Positions 33,869-42,336 of a stretch of DNA of 42,336 nucleotides are shown piece after piece. The notes under the pieces are model-generated. The model ran no database searches, was not told where the DNA came from, and was given only the letters and a program-made list of their open reading frames with translations. The stretch comes from Caminicella sporogenes DSM 14501. Its GTDB lineage: Bacteria > Bacillota > Clostridia > Peptostreptococcales > Caminicellaceae. Where the stretch lies: the NCBI RefSeq assembly GCF_900142285.1, contig NZ_FRAJ01000020.1:1-42336 (forward strand), given 5' to 3'. Position 1 is the first letter of the stretch; each line of letters opens with the position of its first letter. Made by a program: the position numbers and the translations under genes.

Positions 33869-35725
33869 GTGATTTTTCATGGGGTAAGAAAAAAAGTTTT
33901 TATTATTATATTTATTTTTATTTTGTTATTTTTACTAATCCTAATTTTATATATTAAAAATTCCATTTTAGAAAGTTATAAACAATTAGAATATAAAAGA
34001 GCAAGAAGTCACATGCAGAGAGTCAAAAATGAATATGATTATATCATTCAAAATCTAAATAAATTCCTTCTTGATTGGGCCATATGGGATGATACATATG
34101 AATTTATCGAAAACTGTAATAAAAAATATATAGAATCAAATTTACAAATTGAAACCTTCACTAATGCCGAAATAAATTTTTTCATTTTTTTTAACAATAA
34201 ATCAGGAATTATTTACGGAAAATTCGTTGACTTATCAAAGCAAAAAGAAATTCCCCTTCCTTCCGAACTCATTGAAAAAGCCAAAAATTTAAAAAATCAA
34301 TCCGGAATAATTCTACTCAATAATAAAGACGTTTTTTTAATAAGTTCCCATAATGTACTAGACAGCAAAAAACTCAAAAATTCAAATGGCTTTATAGTTA
34401 TTGGATATAAACTGACAGATAAAAAAATTAATGAAATTAATAAAAAGTTGCAAATTAAAATTGAAAATTTTTTTACATCTAATTTTAATAATTCTAATGA
34501 CAATTTTACAATTGTTGATAATAATATAAAAAATATAATAGGCCACATTTATACTAAAACTCTTGACAATAACTATATGATTACACAAATATCCATGAAT
34601 AAGAGTATATTATCTCTTGGTAAACAAAAATCATTTGAAATATTCTTTGCTCTAATGATTATTTTATTCTTTACTTCGGGAATATTTATATTTACTTTAG
34701 ATAAAATAGTTTTAACAAGAATAGAAAAATTATCTTCTAACGTAATTGGCATAACTAATTTTAATCTCTTCAATAATAGATTGGATATTAATGGAAAAGA
34801 CGAAATTGAAAAACTTAAAATTTCTATAAATAAAATGTTAGATAAAATAACAGATAGTATAAATAATTATGAAATACTATATGAAGAAACTCCTTCACTT
34901 AATATACTAATTGATTCAAATAATAATATAATTAACGTCAATAACTCCTTTTTAGATATTATTAAATACGAAAAAAAATATGTTATAGGAAAAAGTGTAT
35001 ATGATTTTATTGCAAATAACAGCACAGCTAAATTTAAAATCATAGAAAATAATATCTCTAAAAACAAAAAAATCAAAAATATTGAAATAGACATATTAGA
35101 TAAAGACCTTAATGTTCATACACTCTTAATTAATTCTACTGAAATAACCTTAAAAAACAATAAACAGAAAATAAGATTAATAACAGGTATAGACATCACA
35201 GATAGAAAGAAAGCCGAAAAAAAACTAGCTAAATTTGCATCATTAGATATGATGACTGGTGCATATAACAGAAGAGAAGGTTTAAATAAATTAAAAGAAA
35301 TCATTAAAATTTCAAAAGAAAAAAATCTGATTTTTACTATATGCTTTGTAGATATTAATAATCTAAAAATCGTTAACGATACTTTTGGACATATTCAAGG
35401 AGATAATTTAGTAATAGACACCTGTAAAATTATAAAAAAATGTATTAGAAATACTGATATAATTGCTAGATTAGGCGGAGATGAATTTCTAATAATCTTT
35501 CCAGAAGTAAACATTAAAAATGCAATGAAAATATTTGAAAGAATAGAAAAAGAAATTGATTTATTCAATAATACCAATTATAGACCATATAAAATTAGTA
35601 TTAGTAAAGGTTTTGCACAATTTGATAGGTCAATGAATGCAAAAAAACTTATAGAACTTGCAGATAAGAGAATGTATACTAACAAAAAAATTAAAAAACT
35701 CTATGATGAAGTCAGGCAAATATAA
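33869..35725 (+). CDS. Membrane diguanylate cyclase: CHASE4-HAMP-PAS-GGDEF
   Basis: A 618-aa predicted c-di-GMP synthase. There is a TM helix near the N terminus, an extracytoplasmic CHASE4-like sensor (LNKFLLDWAIWDDTYEFIEN is characteristic), a second TM near 255-280, HAMP, PAS (SLNILIDSNNNIINVNNSFL) and a GGDEF domain (LDMMTGAYNRREGL; ARLGGDEFLIIFP). The active site GGDEF is intact and an RxxD inhibitory site (RNTD) lies five residues before it. The start is uncertain: GTG 33869 is in frame, while a well-placed ATG at 33879 opens a frame that stops after two codons. Confidence 0.9.
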   Translation: MIFHGVRKKVFIIIFIFILLFLLILILYIKNSILESYKQLEYKRARSHMQRVKNEYDYIIQNLNKFLLDWAIWDDTYEFIENCNKKYIESNLQIETFTNAEINFFIFFNNKSGIIYGKFVDLSKQKEIPLPSELIEKAKNLKNQSGIILLNNKDVFLISSHNVLDSKKLKNSNGFIVIGYKLTDKKINEINKKLQIKIENFFTSNFNNSNDNFTIVDNNIKNIIGHIYTKTLDNNYMITQISMNKSILSLGKQKSFEIFFALMIILFFTSGIFIFTLDKIVLTRIEKLSSNVIGITNFNLFNNRLDINGKDEIEKLKISINKMLDKITDSINNYEILYEETPSLNILIDSNNNIINVNNSFLDIIKYEKKYVIGKSVYDFIANNSTAKFKIIENNISKNKKIKNIEIDILDKDLNVHTLLINSTEITLKNNKQKIRLITGIDITDRKKAEKKLAKFASLDMMTGAYNRREGLNKLKEIIKISKEKNLIFTICFVDINNLKIVNDTFGHIQGDNLVIDTCKIIKKCIRNTDIIARLGGDEFLIIFPEVNIKNAMKIFERIEKEIDLFNNTNYRPYKISISKGFAQFDRSMNAKKLIELADKRMYTNKKIKKLYDEVRQI

Positions 35726-35740
35726 AACCTGACTTTTTTT
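35709..35740 (+). terminator. Terminator of the GGDEF gene
   Basis: Plus-strand AAGTCAGG / CCTGACTT stem with an 11-nt loop followed by TTTTT. The left arm is inside the last codons of the gene and the stop is in the loop. Confidence 0.82.
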
Positions 35741-35928
35741 ACTTAATATTCTTCAATATTTAATTTCTAAAATTTCACACTTTCACCTCTAAATTTTTAC
35801 TTATCATATACATTAAACTTTTTTATTTAATTGTAATAATTATTTATTAACATAAACTCTTCATTGTAAATATTATAATATAAGTACTTTTTTTATATTT
35901 GTTAAATACATTGAAAGGAGTCCTATCA

Positions 35929-36918
35929 ATGTGGATTGTAGATTCTTTAAACATTTTAGATGAAATAAGAATTACTAAAGGATTTAATGAATTAAAAAAT
36001 TATTTTTATAGACTAATACAATCTAATCCTCAAAATGGTATAAATTTATTAAACTCACATAATTTACGCTTTTCAAGTCTATTTATACTTCAACCTGAAA
36101 TTCAAAAACTAAATCTTTATGAAAAACTCAATACTCGAAACAAAATAGCTCTAGATATTACTAAAGAAATACTCACAAGAGAAAAGAAATTTTTAATTAT
36201 TAAATATACATCATCTGAATATTCTCAAATAGCATATTCAATATTAAAATGGATGTTTGAAACCGGATTTACAGATGATGGCTTTAATAATCAATTTGAT
36301 GAAGTATTAGATATAATAGCTCTGCTTCTTATAAAAATATATAAAGAAACCTCTATTTTACCAATAATTGCAGATATGATATTTAAAAGAAATAAAGAAA
36401 ATTTATATATACACGATTTAGTATGGGCATTCTTAGAATCACGCAATCCAAATAGTTTAATTTTAATTGCCAATCGTCTTTTATCAAAAGAAACTTCTGA
36501 TAATCAATTGGCTTTAAATCTTTTAAGTTTTATACCAACATTGAAAAAAAGTGAAAATAAAGAAAAACAATATATTTCAGTTGTTGAATGGCTCGAAGAT
36601 AATTATCCTTTTTTATATTTTAAAGGTGAAAACTTGCAGCAAAAAAATAAACCTGTACCATATATTGTCATTTTAGAAGGCAAATATTTATGTAAAAATG
36701 TATCCGTTAATACTGGTAAAATTATAAATTCTTTAACAGTAAAAGAACAAAAACTCCTAGATGATTTCAATAAGTTAGATAAAAATACCAAAATATTACT
36801 TTCAGATTTTTCATATTCTACTTATAAAAAAAATAATTACTTGTGGAAAAAATGGATTAACCGCCCTATTAATGAACAGATAAGAATTGTACAATCAAGA
36901 ATGGGAGGAATACAATGA
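35929..36918 (+). CDS. Unknown helical protein coupled to transglutaminase tgl
   Basis: A 329-aa protein I do not recognise. Start ATG 35929 follows GAAAGGAGTCCTATC. It looks largely alpha-helical, with HEAT/ARM-like spacing of Leu/Ile helices (LDIIALLLIKIYKETSILPI; LVWAFLESRNPNSLILIANR), no signal peptide, no TM segment and no cysteine cluster. A basic aromatic C-terminal stretch (YSTYKKNNYLWKKWINRPIN) ends the protein. Its stop overlaps the tgl start by 4 nt (ATGA), so the two are translationally coupled. It may supply a substrate or localisation function for the transglutaminase in spore coat assembly; this is inference. Confidence 0.8.
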   Translation: MWIVDSLNILDEIRITKGFNELKNYFYRLIQSNPQNGINLLNSHNLRFSSLFILQPEIQKLNLYEKLNTRNKIALDITKEILTREKKFLIIKYTSSEYSQIAYSILKWMFETGFTDDGFNNQFDEVLDIIALLLIKIYKETSILPIIADMIFKRNKENLYIHDLVWAFLESRNPNSLILIANRLLSKETSDNQLALNLLSFIPTLKKSENKEKQYISVVEWLEDNYPFLYFKGENLQQKNKPVPYIVILEGKYLCKNVSVNTGKIINSLTVKEQKLLDDFNKLDKNTKILLSDFSYSTYKKNNYLWKKWINRPINEQIRIVQSRMGGIQ

Positions 36919-37760
36919 TTCAAATCAAAAGTAGTATAATTAATAATGATAATCTTAAAAAACAATATAATCCAAATAGCATTGAAAGAAAAATTATCGA
37001 TATATTAATTTCCAGCAAAATAATATATAAATATACATCTTTAAAACAGTTAAATTTTGAAATAGACTTGAGAAAAAATATCATAAATTCTGCTAAAAAA
37101 CTTTATAACAGCAGATTTTCATTTGAAACTTTTCGCAAATCTAAATGCAATAATAAATATTGGAAACGTACTCATGAAGGAGGTTTTTTATTAAAAGATG
37201 ACGCAACTCCTTCTGATGCCATTAATGACATTTTTATCAACGGTTCTAAATATGCTACAGAATGTGCTACAGCAATAGTTATAATTTTTTATAAGGCAGT
37301 TCTCAATATATATCCTAAAAAACTTTACAATAAAATGTTTAAAAATATACATCTTATGAACTGGCACTACATTGATAAAGACCTTGGAGTTAAATACTAC
37401 GAAGATGAAGTAGATTACTTACCCGGTGATTGCAGGTACTTTAAAAATCCGGATGTTGACCCAATGACTCCAGAATGGCAAGGTGAAAACGTCATAGACC
37501 TCGGCGATGGAACTTATTACGGACATGGTATAGGAATTGAAACTGCTGATGAAATAATCAATATCTTAAATAGTCAAAGAGAAGAAAACGCAACACAATC
37601 AGCATACCTACTAGATTCTGCTACACGTCCAAATTTTAAGTATTTAGCTGAAAAATACTATAATTTTATTTCAAAACATGAAATACCACATCATAGAACA
37701 TTTTGGAGACAAAAACAAAATCTAACAGGATTATACAGACCTATATATGTCTCATATTAA
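36915..37760 (+). CDS. tgl: Protein-glutamine gamma-glutamyltransferase (spore coat transglutaminase)
   Basis: A 281-aa homologue of B. subtilis Tgl, which cross-links spore coat proteins via Gln-Lys bonds. The active-site Cys is in YATECATAIVIIFYKAVL. Family segments also visible are NWHYIDKDLG, LPGDCRYFKNPDVDPMTPEW, VIDLGDGTYYGHGIGIETAD and SAYLLDSATRPNFKYLAE. It is slightly longer than the B. subtilis enzyme (about 245 aa), with a C-terminal extension. Its start overlaps the upstream unknown gene. It supports an endospore-forming host. Confidence 0.95.
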   Translation: MIQIKSSIINNDNLKKQYNPNSIERKIIDILISSKIIYKYTSLKQLNFEIDLRKNIINSAKKLYNSRFSFETFRKSKCNNKYWKRTHEGGFLLKDDATPSDAINDIFINGSKYATECATAIVIIFYKAVLNIYPKKLYNKMFKNIHLMNWHYIDKDLGVKYYEDEVDYLPGDCRYFKNPDVDPMTPEWQGENVIDLGDGTYYGHGIGIETADEIINILNSQREENATQSAYLLDSATRPNFKYLAEKYYNFISKHEIPHHRTFWRQKQNLTGLYRPIYVSY

Positions 37761-37785
37761 AAACTCGCTAAAATAGCGAGTTTTT
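37759..37785. terminator. Bidirectional terminator between tgl and nrdJ
   Basis: A perfect 11-bp stem AAAAACTCGCT / AGCGAGTTTTT with a 5-nt loop lies between the convergent tgl and nrdJ. It is flanked by T-runs in both directions. Confidence 0.88.
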
Positions 37786-37810
37786 AAATTAATGTAGTAT
37801 TATTTTTTTA

Positions 37811-40800
37811 TTACCCACATTTAGAAAAACCACAACTCCTGCAAATCATACATCCGCCTTCATGTTCTACTAAACTTCCACATTCAGGACAAATACTGTT
37901 ATTTTTTTCTTTCAATGAATTATCCATCCCAATAGATATTTCCTCATGACAAAGTGTATTGTTCATTCCTGAAAGAGTAAAAGAATTATTTGATTTTTCA
38001 TTTTCTATTTCTAAAGCTATATCATCAATATTTTTTTCAGGGGTTTTTATATTCATATTTAAAAGTTTCTCTAATGTTCTTCCTATAGCATCTGGGCAAG
38101 ACAGTACATTTATTTCAGTATCGCCTTTTCCCCTTTGCCTTAGTGTAGAATGGCATCTAATTCCCTTTAATTGTTCTATTATAGACTCCACACTTATGCC
38201 AGAACGAAGGGCTATTGATATAAGTCTGCTTGTAGCCTCACTTTGACTTGGACATCCTCCTGCTCTACCTAAATTTGTAAACACTTCACAAATTCCTTTA
38301 TCATCATAATTGGCAGTTATATATAAATTTCCACATCCTATTTTAACTTTATCTGTTATACCCATTGTCGTCTTAGGTCTTGGTCTAGGTACTATTGGCC
38401 TATTACTTCTATTTTCTATTTCCTCTTTACTTTTTTCTTCTATTTTTCCTATATTTAAAACTTGTCCTTCTCTACTTCCATCTCTGTATATAGTTACTCC
38501 TTTACATCCCAATTTATATGCTAGCATATAAACCTGTGCAACTTCCTCTTTAGTTGCATCATGTGAAAAGTTAACTGTTTTAGAAACTGCATTGTCTACA
38601 TGTTCTTGAAATGCTGCCTGCATTTTTATATGCCATTCAGGTGAAATATCATGAGCTGTTACAAAAATTTGCCTTATATATTCAGGAATTTCTTCTATAT
38701 CCTTTAAACTGCCCTTTTGTGCAACTTTCTCCATAAGTTCTTCTGAATATATTCCTTCTTTTTTAAGATAATCTTTAAACAGTGGATTTACTTCCATAAG
38801 TTTGTCATTATCCATCACATTTCTAAAATAGCACAGTGCAAATAGCGGTTCTATTCCACTTGAAGTTCCTGCAATAATACTAATAGAACCAGTTGGAGCT
38901 ATAGTAGTAGTCGTACCATTTCTTAAACTTATTCCCTTATCTTTATATATGCTCTGGTCAAAATTAGGAAATACGCCTCTTTCTCTTGCTAACTCCATTG
39001 ATTTCTTCTTAGAACGCTCATTTATAAATTGCATAACTTCACCTGCAATTTCAACTGCTTTATCAGAATTATAAGGAATCCCAAGCATAATAAGCATATC
39101 TGCAAAGCCCATAACACCTAAGCCAATTTTCCTATTAGCCTTAGTCATTTCCTCTATTTCCTTTAAAGGATATTTATTCATATCTATTACATTATCTAAA
39201 AAATTTACTGCTATATCTACTACTTCTCCTAATCTCTCATAATTTATCACAGGTTTTCCATTTTCAAATTTAACCATTTTTGAAAGGTTTATTGAACCTA
39301 AATTACAAGATTCGTAAGGAAGAAGAGGCTGCTCCCCACAATTGTGAACAACTATTCCATTAGCTATTAATGAATTTGTAATTTTTTCAGATATATCATA
39401 GACTTCTACTTTTTCACCTTCTTCTATTGATACTACTTTACTTATAAACTTCGTACTTTTTCTTGATTCTCTATTTATTTGATTTAATTTATGATTCTTT
39501 GTTTTATGTATTAAGCTTTGAATTAATTCTTTAAATCTATAAATATCATTTCCATTTATTATTAATTCATAGTATGGTCTATTATCATAAATCTTCTCTT
39601 CTCCATTCTTATTTATATAACTAAACTTTGAAGACTCCTTTTTCGTTCTATTATAAATGTTAGAAAATATACCTGAATTTAATAATAATAGCTGCACATC
39701 TTGTAATAATTTAAAAGAACTAGATGTTAACCTAACATCTATATGACTTTCATCAATATAATTAATAATTCCATCTGAACTAAATAAACCATTTAAATAA
39801 GCTGCAACAGTTTTAATAGATGCAGTAAATATTGATAAAGGTACTCTTTTTTCATATGCTCGCCTAGCTTGAATTCCCAATGACCTAATTAAACTAACAA
39901 AATTCTTTCTTTTAAAAAGTAATTGCCATGTTCCATTTTCCCTTTTACTTACTATGCCATTACCCGCTCCATTTTTTAAAGCAATTTGCTGCATTTTTTC
40001 CATTATATATTTTTCATCTTGAGCAAAAACCATTCCTATTACTTTTTCATCTGATGTAAGCCATCCATTACCTGTAAGCCAACCTAAAAATAATCCTAAA
40101 TCTTCTCCAATATCATCTTTTTCAGCCCAAAATCCAATGCCAGATTGCACAAATATTTCATCACCATTAAGTAAATATTGTGCTTCTACCCATCCTCTTG
40201 TAGTAAAAATCTTATGCTCTGGAGTAACCATCAATTCTTGACCATTACCAAGTTTAATTTTTAATGTCTTTTTAACACCTGTTTTAAATACTTTAGCTTT
40301 TCTTAAGGTTACTCCATTTTGATAATATTCTCGTCCATTAATTGATATTTTTTCTTTAATTATTCTATTATCTGTAACTATTTCTATTTCGCTATCTTTA
40401 TATTTCTCATATAAATCTTTTATCTTTTCAAGTCCATATTTCGTTGAAATCAATGTATTAGGATGAAAACATGGATTAGTACTTTCTATTTCACCTAATT
40501 TTGGAACTATATTATCTTTATTTATTCTATCTAGAAATATTATTCCCGGTTCTCCATTTTTCCACGCCATAGATACTATAATATCAAAAACTTCTTTAGC
40601 TTTTAATTTGCCAACCACTTTCTTACTTTTAGGCTCAATTAATTCATACTCTCTATCTTCTTCTACTGCCTTCATAAACTCTTCTGTTATACCCACACTT
40701 ATATTAAAGTTATTTAATTCATTATTATCTTCTTTACACCTTATAAACTCTAAAATGTCAGGATGGTCAATACGTAAAATTCCCATATTTGCTCCTCTTC

Positions 40801-41281
40801 TTCTTCCACCCTGTTTAACAGCTTCTGTAGCCGCATTAAAAACTTTCATAAAACTAACTGGTCCAGAAGCAACTCCTCCAGTTGAAGCCACTGTAGCCCC
40901 CTTTGCCCTCAATCTTGAAAAACTAAAACCTGTTCCTCCACCACTTTTGTGTATCAACGCAGCATTCTTAACTGCTTCAAATATACCTTCCATTGAATCT
41001 TCGACTGGCAAAACAAAACAAGCAGATAACTGACCTAAATCTTTTCCAGCATTCATTAAAGTCGGGGAATTAGGTAAAAATTCAAGATTAGTCATTATTT
41101 CATAAAACTTTTCTTCAATTTCTTTTATATCTTTATTAGAGTTATATTTCTTTTCTGCTAAAGCTATGTAATGTGCAACTCTTCTAAACATCTCCTCTGG
41201 AGTTTCTATAATATTTCCATCTAAATCCTTAGACAAATATCTTCTTTCTAGTACTTTTAAAGCATTTTCTAAAAGCTGCAT
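37811..41281 (-). CDS. nrdJ: B12-dependent (class II) ribonucleoside-diphosphate reductase containing an intein
   Basis: A 1156-aa precursor: a 779-aa adenosylcobalamin-dependent reductase interrupted by a 377-aa intein at residues 271-647. Extein landmarks: [55 protein letters not shown] (the radical-site Cys region, split by the intein), [20 protein letters not shown] and a C-terminal zinc-ribbon ([20 protein letters not shown]). It makes deoxynucleotides without oxygen. AAGGATG precedes the ATG. Two NrdR boxes and a good promoter lie upstream. The neighbouring thioredoxin-fold gene could supply electrons (inference). Confidence 0.96.
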   Translation of the reverse strand: MQLLENALKVLERRYLSKDLDGNIIETPEEMFRRVAHYIALAEKKYNSNKDIKEIEEKFYEIMTNLEFLPNSPTLMNAGKDLGQLSACFVLPVEDSMEGIFEAVKNAALIHKSGGGTGFSFSRLRAKGATVASTGGVASGPVSFMKVFNAATEAVKQGGRRRGANMGILRIDHPDILEFIRCKEDNNELNNFNISVGITEEFMKAVEEDREYELIEPKSKKVVGKLKAKEVFDIIVSMAWKNGEPGIIFLDRINKDNIVPKLGEIESTNPCFHPNTLISTKYGLEKIKDLYEKYKDSEIEIVTDNRIIKEKISINGREYYQNGVTLRKAKVFKTGVKKTLKIKLGNGQELMVTPEHKIFTTRGWVEAQYLLNGDEIFVQSGIGFWAEKDDIGEDLGLFLGWLTGNGWLTSDEKVIGMVFAQDEKYIMEKMQQIALKNGAGNGIVSKRENGTWQLLFKRKNFVSLIRSLGIQARRAYEKRVPLSIFTASIKTVAAYLNGLFSSDGIINYIDESHIDVRLTSSSFKLLQDVQLLLLNSGIFSNIYNRTKKESSKFSYINKNGEEKIYDNRPYYELIINGNDIYRFKELIQSLIHKTKNHKLNQINRESRKSTKFISKVVSIEEGEKVEVYDISEKITNSLIANGIVVHNCGEQPLLPYESCNLGSINLSKMVKFENGKPVINYERLGEVVDIAVNFLDNVIDMNKYPLKEIEEMTKANRKIGLGVMGFADMLIMLGIPYNSDKAVEIAGEVMQFINERSKKKSMELARERGVFPNFDQSIYKDKGISLRNGTTTTIAPTGSISIIAGTSSGIEPLFALCYFRNVMDNDKLMEVNPLFKDYLKKEGIYSEELMEKVAQKGSLKDIEEIPEYIRQIFVTAHDISPEWHIKMQAAFQEHVDNAVSKTVNFSHDATKEEVAQVYMLAYKLGCKGVTIYRDGSREGQVLNIGKIEEKSKEEIENRSNRPIVPRPRPKTTMGITDKVKIGCGNLYITANYDDKGICEVFTNLGRAGGCPSQSEATSRLISIALRSGISVESIIEQLKGIRCHSTLRQRGKGDTEINVLSCPDAIGRTLEKLLNMNIKTPEKNIDDIALEIENEKSNNSFTLSGMNNTLCHEEISIGMDNSLKEKNNSICPECGSLVEHEGGCMICRSCGFSKCG
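39341..40471 (-). mobile_element. Intein in NrdJ with LAGLIDADG homing endonuclease domain
   Basis: A 377-residue in-frame insertion at the conserved NP^CGEQPL site. It starts with Cys1 ([17 protein letters not shown], block A). Block B is [14 protein letters not shown]. The DOD endonuclease motifs are [14 protein letters not shown] (intein residues 126-138) and [12 protein letters not shown] (225-236). The intein ends in IANGIVVHN, followed by extein Cys+1. Cys1, TxxH, penultimate His, terminal Asn and Cys+1 are all present, so splicing should work. The first endonuclease motif has Asn135 where the catalytic Asp/Glu is expected. Confidence 0.95.
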
Positions 41282-41294
41282 AACACACCATCCT

Positions 41295-41310
41295 TATCAA
41301 TATTTAGTAT
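41295..41310. promoter_or_regulatory. NrdR box, proximal
   Basis: TATCAATATTTAGTAT keeps the C-w-A-t-A-T..T-w-G-t core of the NrdR palindrome (ACACWATATATWGTGT). It starts exactly 31 nt from the distal box, the three-helical-turn spacing typical of NrdR-controlled promoters, and lies between the nrdJ -10 and its start codon. Confidence 0.72.
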
Positions 41311-41325
41311 ATTTATAACCGAACT

Positions 41326-41341
41326 GTACTATATATTGTAT
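41326..41341. promoter_or_regulatory. NrdR box, distal
   Basis: GTACTATATATTGTAT matches 13 of 16 positions of the NrdR consensus and overlaps the nrdJ -10 element. NrdR is an ATP-cone/zinc-ribbon repressor of ribonucleotide reductase genes. Confidence 0.82.
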
Positions 41342-41363
41342 CATCCTCCATAAATTAAGTCAA
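41335..41363 (-). promoter_or_regulatory. Promoter of nrdJ
   Basis: Minus-strand TTGACT (41358-41363) and TACAAT (41335-41340) with a 17-nt spacer. The -35 abuts the T-run of the upstream terminator and the -10 is covered by an NrdR box. Confidence 0.82.
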
Positions 41364-41396
41364 AAAAAAGATAGAGCTGGGTACACTATCTTTTTT
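41361..41396 (-). terminator. Terminator of the thioredoxin-fold gene
   Basis: Minus-strand AAAAAAGATAG / CTATCTTTTTT stem with an 11-nt loop (41364-41396), ending in a T-run that runs straight into the nrdJ -35. The left arm overlaps the stop codon of the upstream gene. Confidence 0.85.
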
Positions 41397-41898
41397 AAAC
41401 AATTATATTTAGTATATCTTCAATGGTTTCATTTATATATTCACCTTTTCTATATTTTCGTTTTGCTACTATTATATCGACTTGATTACCCTTTGATACT
41501 ATCTTTCTTATCGCCTGTGGTATTTCTATAAATTTGCCTAAAATATTAAAATTGTCATCCATAAAAAGAAATGTAGGTATTTTAACTTTTCCATTTACTT
41601 TATAATCTTCTAGATATTTTTCATTTCCCTTTCTTGGTACTATTTTTACTTCAATATTAGAATTTATATCACATAATTTTTTAAGAGCTGGTACATTTAT
41701 AATACAATCTGGACACCATATCTCTGCAAACACAAGAATATTTATCTTTCTATTTATTTCTTTTATTCTCTTTAACAGGTCATCATCCACTTCAATACTA
41801 TTATATATTTCTAATGCTTTTTCTTTATAAGATTCATCATCGGTCGATATGAAGGTTTCAAAATCCATACCGCTTGTATATAAACTCTCAATACTCAT
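41395..41898 (-). CDS. Thioredoxin-family protein
   Basis: A 167-aa protein with a thioredoxin fold: ILVFAEIWCPDCIINVPALK carries a CPDC redox motif, and VKIPTFLFMDDN carries the cis-Pro loop. About 60 helical residues precede the fold, and a basic C-terminal tail (RKYRKGEYINETIEDI) follows. There is no signal peptide, so it is cytosolic. Start ATG 41898 sits 6 nt after GGGGG; the ATG at 41904 is too close to that site. Probably a disulfide reductase or peroxide-related thiol protein; the partner is unknown. It lies between the rRNA operon and nrdJ. Confidence 0.87.
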   Translation of the reverse strand: MSIESLYTSGMDFETFISTDDESYKEKALEIYNSIEVDDDLLKRIKEINRKINILVFAEIWCPDCIINVPALKKLCDINSNIEVKIVPRKGNEKYLEDYKVNGKVKIPTFLFMDDNFNILGKFIEIPQAIRKIVSKGNQVDIIVAKRKYRKGEYINETIEDILNIIV

Positions 41899-41966
41899 TT
41901 TCATCCCCCTTTAGACTATTTTAATATAATTATATAAAATTTTAACATGCAAATACAAACTATAAC

Positions 41967-42008
41967 AAAAAAGCCTCTGAAGAATTTATAAATTCTTCAG
42001 AGGCTTTT
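41967..42008 (-). terminator. Strong terminator of the rRNA operon
   Basis: Minus-strand 18-bp perfect stem AAAAGCCTCTGAAGAATT / AATTCTTCAGAGGCTTTT with a 4-nt loop, followed by more T residues, starting 6 nt after the 5S rRNA. Confidence 0.95.
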
Positions 42009-42013
42009 CTATT

Positions 42014-42130
42014 AACCGGCAACGACCTACTCTCCCAGGCGGTCTCCCACCAAGTACCATCGGCGCTGAAGGGCTTAACTTCTGTGTTCGGTATGGGAAC
42101 AGGTGTATCCCCTTCGCTATAGTCACCGGA
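42014..42130 (-). rRNA. rrf: 5S ribosomal RNA
   Basis: The minus strand has the 5S landmarks: TCCGGTGAC at the 5' end pairing with GTTGCCGG at the 3' end, CACCTGTTCCCATACCGAAC, and GGTACTTGGTGGGAGACC. About 117 nt. The end positions are estimated from the terminal stem. Confidence 0.96.
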
Positions 42131-42139
42131 CCTATAAAA

Positions 42140-42254
42140 CAATTAATAATTAATAGTGAATAATTAATAAGTAAAAAACCAACAAATACTAAATTATCAA
42201 ATGATTTTAAGTTCTTTTAACACCTATTCATTATTCATTATTAACTATTAATTG
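42140..42254. repeat. Imperfect inverted repeat in the 23S-5S spacer
   Basis: Two 29-nt arms (42140-42168 and 42226-42254), each made of ATTAATAATTAATAG / TTCATTATTAACTATTAAT-type words, are near-complementary. The transcript could fold into a long AU stem around the spacer, perhaps for rRNA processing. Confidence 0.5.
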
Positions 42255-42301
42255 CTTTTTTGTTTGTTCTCTCAAAACTGGATAATAGAGTGGTTGGTTA
42301 T

Positions 42302-42336
42302 TGGTCAAGCCCTCGACCTATTAGTACCTATCAGCT
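42302..42336 (-). rRNA. rrl: 23S ribosomal RNA, 3' end (partial)
   Basis: The minus strand reads AGCTGATAGGTACTAATAGG then TCGAGGGCTTGACCA, the universally conserved 3' end of bacterial 23S rRNA. The remainder lies beyond the window. Confidence 0.95.

Noticed and set aside
40608-41033. 141-codon plus-strand frame inside nrdJ
   Set aside because: Antisense to conserved NrdJ sequence, no initiation signals, low-complexity composition.
41282-41394. A cobalamin riboswitch upstream of the B12-dependent nrdJ
   Set aside because: The space is too short, is filled by a terminator, promoter and NrdR boxes, and no B12-box was seen.
41960-42142. 60-codon minus-strand frame near the window end
   Set aside because: It lies across the 5S rRNA gene and its terminator.
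1-42336. CRISPR arrays, insertion sequences or prophage genes
   Set aside because: No regularly spaced direct repeats, transposase/integrase motifs or phage structural genes were found; the only mobile element is the NrdJ intein.

Overview
The window is AT-rich, densely coded DNA from a low-GC, spore-forming anaerobic Firmicute in the Clostridia, possibly Tissierellales-like. The evidence is the gene order ctsR-mcsA-mcsB-clpC-radA-disA ... yacL-ispD-ispF ... gltX-cysE-cysS-mrnC-rlmB-rae1-sigH-tuf (the Bacillus/Clostridium 'yac' cluster), SigH and a spore-coat-type transglutaminase, T-box leaders, an archaeal-type ProRS, a double-cubane-cluster reductase module and a B12-dependent ribonucleotide reductase. 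The genus assignment is a guess; no 16S rRNA is present.

Layout, low to high coordinate. 1-10.2 kb (all minus): the start of tuf, tRNA-Thr, sigH, rae1, rlmB, thyX, a small membrane-anchored unknown, mrnC, cysS-cysE behind a cysteine T-box, gltX, and a strange ProRS paralogue whose aminoacylation site is destroyed while its editing domain is intact. 10.4-12.8 kb (plus): an inserted three-gene redox module (double-cubane-cluster reductase, DUF3343 protein, ATP-dependent activase). 13-27.5 kb (minus): a cysteine-rich small protein, the working archaeal-type proS behind a proline T-box, ispF, ispD, yacL, carD, a GltD-like oxidoreductase, disA, radA and the CtsR heat-shock operon. 27.7-31.1 kb (minus): an EF-G-like GTPase, a NIF3-family protein and a chorismate mutase. 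31.3-37.8 kb: a soluble chemotaxis transducer with a Rossmann domain, speD, a dUTPase-like protein lacking catalytic carboxylates, a CHASE4/HAMP/PAS/GGDEF diguanylate cyclase, and an unknown gene coupled to tgl. 37.8-42.3 kb (minus): nrdJ interrupted by a 377-residue intein and preceded by tandem NrdR boxes, a thioredoxin-fold protein, a terminator, 5S rRNA and the 3' end of 23S rRNA.

Functionally, most of the window is translation and protein quality control (tRNA synthetases, rRNA/mRNA maturation, EF-Tu, EF-G-like, Clp/McsB), isoprenoid and cysteine synthesis, and DNA-integrity signalling. The most interesting reading is a two-protein proline system: a T-box-controlled archaeal-type ProRS with no editing domain, about 3 kb from a bacterial-type ProRS that seems to have lost synthesis but kept the editing and anticodon-binding domains and could act as a trans-editing factor. 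Other points worth attention are the Rossmann-chemoreceptor fusion, the NrdJ intein with a substituted homing-endonuclease motif, and the dead-looking dUTPase homologue.

Start codons were re-chosen from ribosome binding sites where a longer frame was misleading. All family calls come from motif recognition by eye; no database search was run.
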